From Actinoallomurus oryzae (GTDB lineage: Bacteria > Actinomycetota > Actinomycetes > Streptosporangiales > Streptosporangiaceae): 64,000 nucleotides of DNA. The position numbers were made by a program, and so were the translations under genes. Numbering within the stretch: the stretch's first letter is position 1; each line of letters opens with the position of its first letter. Positions 9,416-16,389 of this stretch are shown one piece after another. The stretch is taken from contig NZ_BAABHF010000015.1 in assembly GCF_039541955.1 (NCBI RefSeq), positions 323,684 through 387,683 on the forward strand. The letters run 5' to 3'. The notes beneath the pieces are model-generated. The model was not told the DNA's origin. It made no database searches and saw only the letters and a program-made list of their open reading frames with translations.

Positions 9416-10462
9416 TCAACGAACGGCCTTCCGTGAGTGGTGGATGCGTGCCCGCAGCCGGGGATGGTCCAGTGCCCGCGGGTTCACCGGGTGCGCCGGC
9501 TCCCGGCCGGCGGCCAGGTCGAGCACCGCGGCGATGGCGCCCTCTCCGTTTCCCCGAGCCAGCTCGTCGGTCCACGCGATGGCGTGCGGGGCGAGCAGCA
9601 CGTTCGGCAGCGACAGGAGCGGGTCGTCGGGGCGCGGCGGTTCGGATTCGAAGACGTCGAGGGCGGCGCCCGCGATGCGCCTTTCGGCCAGTGCCCGGGT
9701 CAGCGCGCCCTGCTCGACGATCGGCCCGCGCGCCACGTTGACCAAGAACGCGGTGGGCTTCATCAGGGCGAGCCGGCCGGCGTCGAGCAGGTGATGCGTC
9801 TGCGGGGTGAGCGCGCAGGTGACGACGACGAAGTCGGCGTGGGCCAGCAGCTCCTCCAGCCCGACGATCTCGACGCCCCGCGCGGCGGCGGCCCGCCGAT
9901 CGGCGTACGGGTCGGCGGCCAGCTGCGTCATGCCGAGCGGCTCGCACAGCCGCGACACCTCGGACCCGATGTTGCCCCACCCGACCAGCCCGAGGGTGCG
10001 CCCGGACGGGGAGACGCCCATGTGGTCGAGCTTGTCGTCCCAGCGGCCGGTGCGTACCAGCCGGTCCTTGACGAGCACCCGGTGGGACAGCGCGAGCAGC
10101 ATGGTCAGCGCGGACACCGCGACGGGCCGGCGGACACCGTCGGGAGTGATCGTCACCAGCACCCCCGCCTCGGTGCAGGCCGGGACGTCCACGTTGTCGT
10201 AGCCGACGCCGAAGCGCGCCACCAGCGCGAGCCGGTCGGCGCCCGCGACCGTGGCCTCGGTCACGCGGGGACCCAGCACGATGAGCGCGTCGTACCCGGC
10301 GACGTCGGCGGCGGTGAGCTCTCCGCCCTCGGCGGCGGGCAGGAAGTCCCAGACGACGTTGTCGGCCTGGTCGAACTCGCGCAGGCCGATGTCGCCCCAG
10401 CCGATGCGGCCGTCGTCGGTCAGGAAGTCGCGCGTCAGGCCGACGCGGAACGGCTCAGGCAT
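9416..10462 (-). CDS. D-isomer-specific 2-hydroxyacid dehydrogenase
   Basis: A 348-aa NAD(P)-dependent dehydrogenase of the phosphoglycerate-dehydrogenase-like family. Visible features are LVARFGVGYDNVDVPACTEAG, the Rossmann loop LGLVGWGNIGSEVSRL, and the catalytic set Arg (FLVNVARGPIVEQ), Glu (LDVFESEPP) and His (LLAPHAIAWTDE). It would interconvert a 2-hydroxy acid and a 2-oxo acid, for example oxidising an aldonate produced by the upstream lactonase (inference). Its ATG overlaps the lactonase stop by 8 bp and its stop is 2 bp before the aldolase start, so all three are tightly coupled. Confidence 0.88.
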   Translation of the reverse strand: MPEPFRVGLTRDFLTDDGRIGWGDIGLREFDQADNVVWDFLPAAEGGELTAADVAGYDALIVLGPRVTEATVAGADRLALVARFGVGYDNVDVPACTEAGVLVTITPDGVRRPVAVSALTMLLALSHRVLVKDRLVRTGRWDDKLDHMGVSPSGRTLGLVGWGNIGSEVSRLCEPLGMTQLAADPYADRRAAAARGVEIVGLEELLAHADFVVVTCALTPQTHHLLDAGRLALMKPTAFLVNVARGPIVEQGALTRALAERRIAGAALDVFESEPPRPDDPLLSLPNVLLAPHAIAWTDELARGNGEGAIAAVLDLAAGREPAHPVNPRALDHPRLRARIHHSRKAVR

Positions 10463-12257
10463 CCGGAGTCCTCTCCTGGCAGGTGCGGGTGGCCGGGGCG
10501 CTGAAGGCGGCGGCCGGGGGGCTGATGGCGACGGACGGGCCGGGCAGGACGAGCGGGCCGTCGCGCACCGGCCGTTCGCCCCGGGCCCGCCGCGGAGCCC
10601 CGCCGCCCGGCCGGGGGCCGCCGGCCTCCGCGACGGGCTCCAGCAGTGCCCAGTCGCGCCCGCCGGGGTCGAGGGCCCGGGGCTCGTCCGACGGGTTGGC
10701 GACGATGATCAGGTGGCGGGCGTCCTTGCGGACGGCCAGCCCGGTGAGCCCCTCCGGCAGGTCCAGCCGGACGAGCCGCCCGCCCGCGTACGGCCGGAGC
10801 GCGGCGAGCACGTGCCACACCGGCGCCCCCACCACACCGCGCGGGCCGACCGTCTCGTACAGGGAGACCTCCGCCGCGCCCGCGAGGCCCAGCGCCGCCA
10901 GTGCGCCGACCGTCCAGGCCGCGCCGAACAGGCCGCGGTGCCGGGGGTCGGGCGGCGGGGGCGGTGCGTCCGGCGCCCAGGGGTCCCAGGCCGGCCGCAG
11001 GCTCACCGGGCCGACCAGCACCGGCCGTCCGCGCGCCAGCTCACGGGCCTGCGCCACCACCTGAGGATGGACCAGCAGGGTCTCCCGCACGCTGGCGGTG
11101 TCGTCGGCGTGCGCGGTCGCCGTGATCGGGAAGCACAGGAGGTCCAGCAGCTCCACCGGCAGCCCGTCCGCCCGGTTCAGCTCGGCGAAGTGCGCCCGGC
11201 TGCCGCCGCCGATCCGTACGCCGGTGCCCGCGAACGCCCGCCGCGCCGCCTCGGCGAGCTCCCGTGTCGTGGTCATGCGCGGCCCGAACACCAGGAGCGT
11301 GTCCACGGGCGTTCCGGCCAGCTCGGCGATCCGCCCGGGCGTCGCGCGCGCCGCTCCGACCCGCAGGGGGATCCGAAGCCTCCGCGCGACCTCGCCGGCC
11401 TCGGCGACGTGCTCCCGCCAGCCGTCCAGATCCAGCCGGACGTCCGCGTGGACGAAGGCGGGTCCGGCCTCCGCCAGGGCCCGGAGCGACGCCTCGCCGG
11501 GGACGGGGCCGCGGTGCTGCAATCCGATCGCCGGAAGCGGCGGCCCGTCCGCGCCGAGCCGTACGCCGGCCGGGCCCCGGGCGGGCGCCCGGGCGGGGCC
11601 GGGCCGGCCCGTGACGCGCAGGCGCATCCGCTGGCGGACGCGCTCGCCACGGCGCAATCGGACGGGGAAGGGCAGCGCCAGGGGCGTGCCGTAGGTCTTG
11701 TAGGAGGCGTCGGTCCAGTTGCGCTGGTCCTCGGTCTCGAAGACGTCGCCGTCCAGCTCGATCGCGACCTCCAGCCCGCCGTCGTGGTACCGCATCGCGA
11801 CGATGTCGCGCAGCGGCTGGTGGGGGCTGATCCGTTCGGGGAACCGGCCGGTGTGCTCGCCGCCGGGTCCCCGGACGCGGACGGACGTCCCGGCCAGGTG
11901 CAGCGGGTGCAGCAGGCACAGCCCGACGCGGCAGCGCAGGAAGTCGCGCTCGGCCCGCCCGTCCATCGCGAAGGTGAGCTCGCGATCGGTGAGGGTGATC
12001 GTGCCGGTCCAGCGGAAGCCGACGTCGCCGTTGTCGTGCCGGACCTCGACGGTGGTGCGGTCGCCGGTCTCCTCGACGCCGAGCACCCGCGCGGGTACGG
12101 TCCGCCAGCGGCGGTCGCGGACCCCGACGTAGACCCGCCGCAGCACCGGCGTGCCGGCGAACCGGACGTGGTCCAGCGCCGCGCCGAGCAGGTCGGCGCG
12201 CAGCGGCCCATGGCCGAGCGGCCGGGGAGCGGGCTCCGTGGAGGCGGCTCCTGTCAC
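10455..12257 (-). CDS. D-apionate lactonase-like protein (ApnL family, putative)
   Basis: This 600-aa cytoplasmic protein begins with a beta-rich domain (about 1-215: LRRVYVGVRDRRWRTVPARV, CLLHPLHLAG, VFETEDQRNWTDASYKTYG). A TIM-barrel-like middle follows (about 245-450: GLQHRGPVPGEASL, VHADVRLDLDGWREHV, LLVFGPRMTTTRELAEAA, PITATAHADDTASVRETL), then a C-terminal beta domain (LVRLDLPEGLTGLAV). This three-part build and the RDRxW and EDQRNWTDASYKTY motifs match my recollection of the D-apionate lactonase family, which hydrolyses D-apionolactone to D-apionate. The assignment is from memory of the family, not from a search. Start GTG 12257 overlaps the TGA of a mini-ORF, with AAGGAGGA 4 bp upstream supplied by the 68-bp repeat. 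Confidence 0.6.
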   Translation of the reverse strand: MTGAASTEPAPRPLGHGPLRADLLGAALDHVRFAGTPVLRRVYVGVRDRRWRTVPARVLGVEETGDRTTVEVRHDNGDVGFRWTGTITLTDRELTFAMDGRAERDFLRCRVGLCLLHPLHLAGTSVRVRGPGGEHTGRFPERISPHQPLRDIVAMRYHDGGLEVAIELDGDVFETEDQRNWTDASYKTYGTPLALPFPVRLRRGERVRQRMRLRVTGRPGPARAPARGPAGVRLGADGPPLPAIGLQHRGPVPGEASLRALAEAGPAFVHADVRLDLDGWREHVAEAGEVARRLRIPLRVGAARATPGRIAELAGTPVDTLLVFGPRMTTTRELAEAARRAFAGTGVRIGGGSRAHFAELNRADGLPVELLDLLCFPITATAHADDTASVRETLLVHPQVVAQARELARGRPVLVGPVSLRPAWDPWAPDAPPPPPDPRHRGLFGAAWTVGALAALGLAGAAEVSLYETVGPRGVVGAPVWHVLAALRPYAGGRLVRLDLPEGLTGLAVRKDARHLIIVANPSDEPRALDPGGRDWALLEPVAEAGGPRPGGGAPRRARGERPVRDGPLVLPGPSVAISPPAAAFSAPATRTCQERTPDA

Positions 12258-12325
12258 CGATCCTCCTTCGTCGGAGGGCGTGACCGCAGAGGCGTGTCTT
12301 CGATGCCCTCGCTTCGCTCGGTCAT
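12254..12325 (-). CDS. 23-codon mini-ORF in 68-bp repeat, coupled to the lactonase start
   Basis: On the minus strand it begins ATG ACC GAG CGA AGC GAG (MTERSEG...) and ends ...RPPTKEDR followed by TGA. Its ATG overlaps the TGA of the preceding mini-ORF (ATGA) and its TGA overlaps the GTG start of the lactonase gene (GTGA). AAGGAGG inside its last codons is the ribosome binding site of the lactonase. Its 72 nt minus the 4-nt overlap gives exactly the 68-bp repeat period. A coupling role is likely; a peptide function is unknown. Confidence 0.5.
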   Translation of the reverse strand: MTERSEGIEDTPLRSRPPTKEDR

Positions 12326-12464
12326 GAGTCCTCCTTCGTCGGAGGGCGTGACCGCAGAGGCGTGTCTTCGATGCCCTCGCTTCGCTCGGTCATGAGTCCT
12401 CCTTCGTCGGAGGGCGTGACCACAGGGGCGTGTCTTTTGACTCCCTCGCTTCGCTCGGTCATGG
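12261..12464. repeat. Three tandem 68-bp repeats encoding chained mini-ORFs
   Basis: Units are 12261-12328, 12329-12396 and 12397-12464. The first two are identical and the third has several substitutions plus a 1-nt shift. Each unit holds a CCTCC-TTCGTC-GGAGG hairpin whose GGAGG arm, read on the minus strand, is a Shine-Dalgarno sequence, followed by an ATGACC start. The array fills the space between the aldo/keto reductase stop and the lactonase start, so it acts within one transcript. Confidence 0.92.
12322..12462 (-). CDS. 46-codon fused mini-ORF from two 68-bp repeat units
   Basis: It begins at ATG 12462, with GGAAGGG 10 bp upstream, just after the aldo/keto reductase stop. The 1-nt shift in repeat unit 3 removes the internal stop, so translation passes in frame into the MTERSEG start of unit 2 (ATG 12393, with its own AAGGAGG). 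It ends at a TGA overlapping the ATG of the last mini-ORF. It could equally be initiated at 12393 to give 23 residues. No homology to a known domain is visible. Confidence 0.45.
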   Translation of the reverse strand: MTERSEGVKRHAPVVTPSDEGGLMTERSEGIEDTPLRSRPPTKEDS

Positions 12465-12488
12465 CGGTCGCCCTTCCGATCGGGGCGC

Positions 12489-13493
12489 TCATCCGGCCGA
12501 CCGGCGGACCGGTTCGACGAGGTCCCGGCCGCTCTCGCCGATCGCGTCGAGCGCCGCGACCTGCTCGGGGGTGAGGGCGAGCCCGGCCGCCGCGACGCTC
12601 GCGTCCAGCTCGGCGGGGGTCTCGGGGCCGACGATCGCGCTGGCCACGCCGGGGCGGGCCAGCAGCCAGGCCAGCGCCAGCCGTTCGGGCCGTCGCCCCC
12701 ACTCCCGGGCCAGCGCGGACAGCCGTCCGGCCGCCTCCCGCTGCCGGGCCGAGTAGCCCGTCCCGCCCCACCGCCGCTCGCCGGCGTACTCGCGGGAGGC
12801 CGCGTCCTCGCCCGCCAGCAGCCCGCCGCTCAGCGGGCTGAAGGCCACCAGCGACAGCCCGAACCGCTGGGTGGCGGGCACGACCTCCCGCTCCACCGCG
12901 CGGTCCACGAGGTTGTAGCGGACCTGGGCGCACACCGGCGGGTCGAGCCGCAGGTCGCTGCCGATCCACAGGGCGTGGGTCAGCTGCCAGGCCGGATACG
13001 TCGACAGCGCCGCGTGGCGGACCTTGCCCTGCCGCACCATGTCGTCGAACGCCTGCAGCGTCTGGTCCAGCGGGGTGTCCGGGTCGGGGTGGTGGGCGTA
13101 GTAGAGGTCGACGTGGTCGGTGCGCAGCCGGCGCAGGCTGGCCTCGAGCTGGCGGAACAGGTGCCGCCGGGACAGCCCCCGGTCGCCCGCCCCCGGCCCG
13201 ACCGGCTCGCCCGCCTTGGTGGCCAGCACCACCTCGTCACGCCGCCCGCGCAGCGCCCGGCCGACCAGTTCCTCGGCGGGCTCGCGCGCCGCCGACGGCG
13301 GCGCGCCGGGCCGGTCGAAGTGCGCGAGATGGCCGTAGGAGTTCGCGGTGTCGACGAAGTTGATCCCGCGGTCCAGGGCCGCGTGCACGAGCCGGGTGAC
13401 GTCCGCCGCGGCAGGGGCCACGCCGAACGTCGCCGTGCCGAGGCAGATCCGCGACACCCGGATGCCCGAAGGACCGAGGAGGGAGTACTCCAC
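12489..13493 (-). CDS. Aldo/keto reductase
   Basis: First gene of the minus-strand acid-sugar operon (GTG 13493). The 334-aa TIM barrel has the AKR catalytic tetrad in order: Asp in NFVDTANSYG, Tyr in the same motif, Lys in VLATKAGEP and His in LYYAHHPD. NADP-binding elements such as FSPLSGGLLAGED and the late AIVGPETPAELD are present. AKRs of this broad group reduce aldehydes or oxidise aldoses at C1. As the gene preceding an aldonolactonase, an aldose 1-dehydrogenase role is the natural reading (inference). It is transcribed from the promoter at 13531-13559, whose -35 box lies inside the GntR-type palindrome. Confidence 0.85.
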   Translation of the reverse strand: MEYSLLGPSGIRVSRICLGTATFGVAPAAADVTRLVHAALDRGINFVDTANSYGHLAHFDRPGAPPSAAREPAEELVGRALRGRRDEVVLATKAGEPVGPGAGDRGLSRRHLFRQLEASLRRLRTDHVDLYYAHHPDPDTPLDQTLQAFDDMVRQGKVRHAALSTYPAWQLTHALWIGSDLRLDPPVCAQVRYNLVDRAVEREVVPATQRFGLSLVAFSPLSGGLLAGEDAASREYAGERRWGGTGYSARQREAAGRLSALAREWGRRPERLALAWLLARPGVASAIVGPETPAELDASVAAAGLALTPEQVAALDAIGESGRDLVEPVRRSAG

Positions 13494-13530
13494 CGCACCG
13501 CCGCCCTTCTGAATGCCTGGGTTCGACCGG

Positions 13531-13559
13531 ACCGTAAACCGCTCTCAGAAATTGGTCAA
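13531..13559 (-). promoter_or_regulatory. Promoter of the minus-strand acid-sugar operon
   Basis: On the minus strand, TTGACC (13559-13554), a 17-bp spacer, then TACGGT (13536-13531) form an actinobacterial sigma-70-type promoter about 38 bp upstream of the aldo/keto reductase GTG. The -35 box is one arm of the palindrome at 13551-13572. Confidence 0.6.
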
Positions 13560-13572
13560 CCGGTTGACCAAT
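13551..13572. promoter_or_regulatory. 22-bp perfect palindrome, probable GntR (FadR-type) operator
   Basis: The arm ATTGGTCAACC is followed directly by its exact reverse complement. The TTGGTC...GACCAA pattern is typical of FadR/FCD GntR operators. Its two arms supply the -35 boxes of the divergent promoters on each side, so binding would block both operons at once. The likely binder is the GntR protein encoded at 6169-6936. Confidence 0.8.
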
Positions 13573-13593
13573 CCGAAAAACGCGTCTTACGAT
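13564..13593 (+). promoter_or_regulatory. Promoter of the GH78-ABC-importer operon
   Basis: TTGACC (13564-13569), an 18-bp spacer and TACGAT (13588-13593) form a sigma-70-type promoter. The -35 box is inside the palindrome. A leader of roughly 75 nt separates it from the GH78 start at 13675. Confidence 0.6.
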
Positions 13594-13674
13594 CACGGCC
13601 GGTACGTGACCTGGATCACCCGTCGTTGCCCCTTCACCGACGGCCGGGTGCGTCCGAAAGGAGGTGGCCGATCC

Positions 13675-16389
13675 GTGCCGAGCCTCGTTCCCTACGGCCT
13701 GGCCTGCGAATTCCTCACCGAACCGACCACCGTTGACGAGCCGTCCCCCCGGCTGTCCTGGCGGCTGCGCTCCTCGCGCGTCGCCGACCGGCAGAGCGCC
13801 TACCGGCTCCGCGTCACCGCCGAACCCGCCGCGACCTCCGGTGCGACCGAAATCTGGGACACGGGCCGGACCTTGTCGGACGCCACCTCGGTGGCCTACC
13901 GCGGAGCGGAGTTGCGGCCGTGCACCCGCTACCGGTGGGACGTCGAGGTCTGGGACCGCGACGGCCGGCTCGACGGGCACGCGTCGTCCTGGTTCGAGAC
14001 CGGGCTGATGAGCCCGGACGGCTGGGCCCGCGCCGCCTGGATCACCCGGGACGAGACCACCCTGCCGCTGTTCGAGCCGCCTCGCGACGACCACCGCACC
14101 CTCAACACCCGGCATCTGGCGCCCTGCCTGCGGCTGCGCCGGGCCTTCGCGCTGCCCCGGCGGCCGGCGCGTGCCCGGCTGTACGCCTCCGCGCAGGGCG
14201 TCTACCGGGCGAGCGTCAACGGCCGGCCCGTCTCGGACACGGAGCTGGAACCCGGCTGGAGCGACTACCGCGACCGCGTTCAGTACCGGGCCTACGACGT
14301 CACGGCCCTGCTCGGCGAGGGCCCGAACGTGCTCGCGGCGCTCGTCGGGGACGGCTGGTGGAGCGGCTTCGTCGGCTTCGACCCGCGCCGGGCCGGCAAG
14401 ATCTACGGAGACCGGCCCGCGTTCATCGCGCGGCTGCTCGTGGAGTTCCCCGACGGGGAGCGCATGTGGCTCGGCACCGACGAGCGCTGGAGCGAGTCGC
14501 CCGGCCCGATCCGCCACTCCGACCTGCTGATGGGCGAGTACCACGACGCCCGGATACCGAACGACGGCTGGGACGGGCCGGGGTTCGACGACGCCGGCTG
14601 GCCGCGGGCGATCGTCGCCGGCCGCGACACCACGAAGCTGCGGGCCGCCCGCGCCCAGCCCGTGCGCGTCACGACCCGGGTGCAGGCCGTCGAGGTGTCG
14701 GCCCGGCCCGACGGCACGGTCATCGCCGACCTCGGCCAGAACATCGTCGGCCGGGTCCGGCTGACCGTACGCGGCGCCGAGGCCGGCCGCCACATCGTGC
14801 TCCGCCACGCCGAGATGCTCGACGCCGACGGCCGCCTCTACACCGACAACCTGCGCCGCGCGGAGGCGCGCGACGTGTACGTCTGCTCGGGCGCGCCGGT
14901 CGAGGTCTACGAACCCGCCTTCACCTGCCACGGCTTCCGGTACGTCGAGCTGTCCGGCTACCCGGGGGTCCCCGGGCCGGGCGATGTGGTGGGCTCGGTG
15001 CTGCACAGCGACACCCCGTGGACGGGCGCGTTCTCCTGCAGCGACCCCGACGTGGAGCGGCTGCACGCCAACATCCGCTGGGGGCAGCGCGGCAACTTCG
15101 TCTCGGTGCCCACCGACTGCCCGCAGCGCGACGAGCGGCTCGGCTGGCTCGCCGACGCCCAGGTCTTCCTGCCCACCGCGGCCCGCGGCGCCGACGTCTC
15201 CGCGTTCTTCGCCGGCTGGATGGAGGACGTCCTGGCCGGGCAGGACGAGGACGGCGCGTTCGGCGACGTCGCGCCGAAGGTGTCGATCCTGCGCGAGGGC
15301 GCGCCCGGCTGGGGCGACGCCGGGGTGATCGTCCCGTGGACGCTGTACCGGCTGTACGGCGACGAGCGGATCCTGGAGCGTTCCTACCCGGCGATGGTGC
15401 TCTGGGTCGAGCACATCCGCCGGCACAACCCCGACCTGGTCTGGCGCCACCGTACGGGACGGCACTACGGCGACTGGCTGCAGATCGGCGCCGAGACACC
15501 TCGGGAGGTGCTGGCCACCGCCTACTTCGCCCGGTCGGCCGAGCTGGTGGGCAAGGCCGCACGGGTGCTCGGCCGTACCGGCGACGCGGAGCGGCACGAG
15601 GCCCTGGCGGCCGACGTACGGCGGGCCTTCATCGACCGCTTCGTGGAGCCGGACGGCCGCGTCCACGGCGACACCCAGACCGGCTACCTGCTCGCCCTGG
15701 AGTTCGGTCTCCTCCCGCCGGAGCTGGAACGGGCCGCCGCCGGGCACCTGGCGGACGACGTGGACAAGCACGACCACCACCTGACCACCGGGTTCATCGG
15801 CGTCCCCCTGCTGTGCCCGGTGCTGACCCGCGCCGGCCGCGCCGACCTCGCGTACGCCCTGCTCCACCAGGACACGTTCCCGAGCTGGCTGTTCTCCGTA
15901 CGGCACGGCGCCACCACGGTCTGGGAGCGCTGGGACGGCTGGACCCCGGACGGCGGCTTCCAGTCCGCCACCATGAACTCCTTCAACCACTACAGCCTCG
16001 GCGCCGTCGGCGACTGGCTGTACGGGGGAGTGGCCGGCATCGCGCAGGCCCCCGACTCCGCCGGCTACCGCCGCATCGTCCTGCGCCCGCATCCGGGCGG
16101 CGCGCTGACCTGGGCCTCGGCCGCCCAGGAGACCGTACGTGGGCGGATCGAGTCGGCCTGGTCGCTGAGCGGTGACGGCATCGCCCTCGACGTGCTGATC
16201 CCGCCGGGTGAGCCCGCCACCGTCCACGTGCCGACCACCGACCCCGGCAGCGTGCTGGTGGACGGCGGCCCCGCCACCGAACGAGTGGACGTCCTCGCCC
16301 GGCACGACGGCGAGCTGGTCTGCGCCGTCCCGTCCGGCCGCCACCGTTTCACGGCCGCCTGGCACCCCACCACACGGAGGATCCCTTGA
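13675..16389 (+). CDS. GH78 alpha-L-rhamnosidase
   Basis: The start is GTG 13675, with AAAGGAGGT 10 bp upstream. The frame is open further back to 13513, but that stretch contains the promoter and operator. The 904-aa protein opens directly with the family's N-terminal fold (PYGLACEFLTEP, PRLSWRL) and has no signal peptide, so it is cytoplasmic. Central beta domains (YRASVNGRPVSDTELEPGWSDY-type Bac_rhamnosid_N) are followed by the (alpha/alpha)6 barrel. That barrel contains the catalytic loop from Asp481 to Glu487 (DCPQRDERLGW) and WERWDGW with Glu751, expected acid and base of GH78, and a C-terminal beta domain. It would split alpha-L-rhamnosyl groups from imported oligosaccharides. It is first in the importer operon, and its stop overlaps the binding-protein start (TTGA). 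Confidence 0.93.
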   Translation: MPSLVPYGLACEFLTEPTTVDEPSPRLSWRLRSSRVADRQSAYRLRVTAEPAATSGATEIWDTGRTLSDATSVAYRGAELRPCTRYRWDVEVWDRDGRLDGHASSWFETGLMSPDGWARAAWITRDETTLPLFEPPRDDHRTLNTRHLAPCLRLRRAFALPRRPARARLYASAQGVYRASVNGRPVSDTELEPGWSDYRDRVQYRAYDVTALLGEGPNVLAALVGDGWWSGFVGFDPRRAGKIYGDRPAFIARLLVEFPDGERMWLGTDERWSESPGPIRHSDLLMGEYHDARIPNDGWDGPGFDDAGWPRAIVAGRDTTKLRAARAQPVRVTTRVQAVEVSARPDGTVIADLGQNIVGRVRLTVRGAEAGRHIVLRHAEMLDADGRLYTDNLRRAEARDVYVCSGAPVEVYEPAFTCHGFRYVELSGYPGVPGPGDVVGSVLHSDTPWTGAFSCSDPDVERLHANIRWGQRGNFVSVPTDCPQRDERLGWLADAQVFLPTAARGADVSAFFAGWMEDVLAGQDEDGAFGDVAPKVSILREGAPGWGDAGVIVPWTLYRLYGDERILERSYPAMVLWVEHIRRHNPDLVWRHRTGRHYGDWLQIGAETPREVLATAYFARSAELVGKAARVLGRTGDAERHEALAADVRRAFIDRFVEPDGRVHGDTQTGYLLALEFGLLPPELERAAAGHLADDVDKHDHHLTTGFIGVPLLCPVLTRAGRADLAYALLHQDTFPSWLFSVRHGATTVWERWDGWTPDGGFQSATMNSFNHYSLGAVGDWLYGGVAGIAQAPDSAGYRRIVLRPHPGGALTWASAAQETVRGRIESAWSLSGDGIALDVLIPPGEPATVHVPTTDPGSVLVDGGPATERVDVLARHDGELVCAVPSGRHRFTAAWHPTTRRIP

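Noticed and set aside
12261..12464. Possible CRISPR array.
   Set aside because: Units are directly adjacent with no unique spacers, and no cas genes are present. The repeats are coding and coupled to flanking genes.
13513..13674. Longer start for the GH78 protein at 13513.
   Set aside because: This stretch contains the operator and both promoters, and a much better start (AAAGGAGGT before GTG 13675) lies at the point where homology begins.
13237..16365. A 1040-codon open frame opposite the GH78 gene.
   Set aside because: Antisense shadow of the GH78 gene. Its composition is low-complexity Arg/Val/Gly, while the plus strand encodes clear rhamnosidase motifs.
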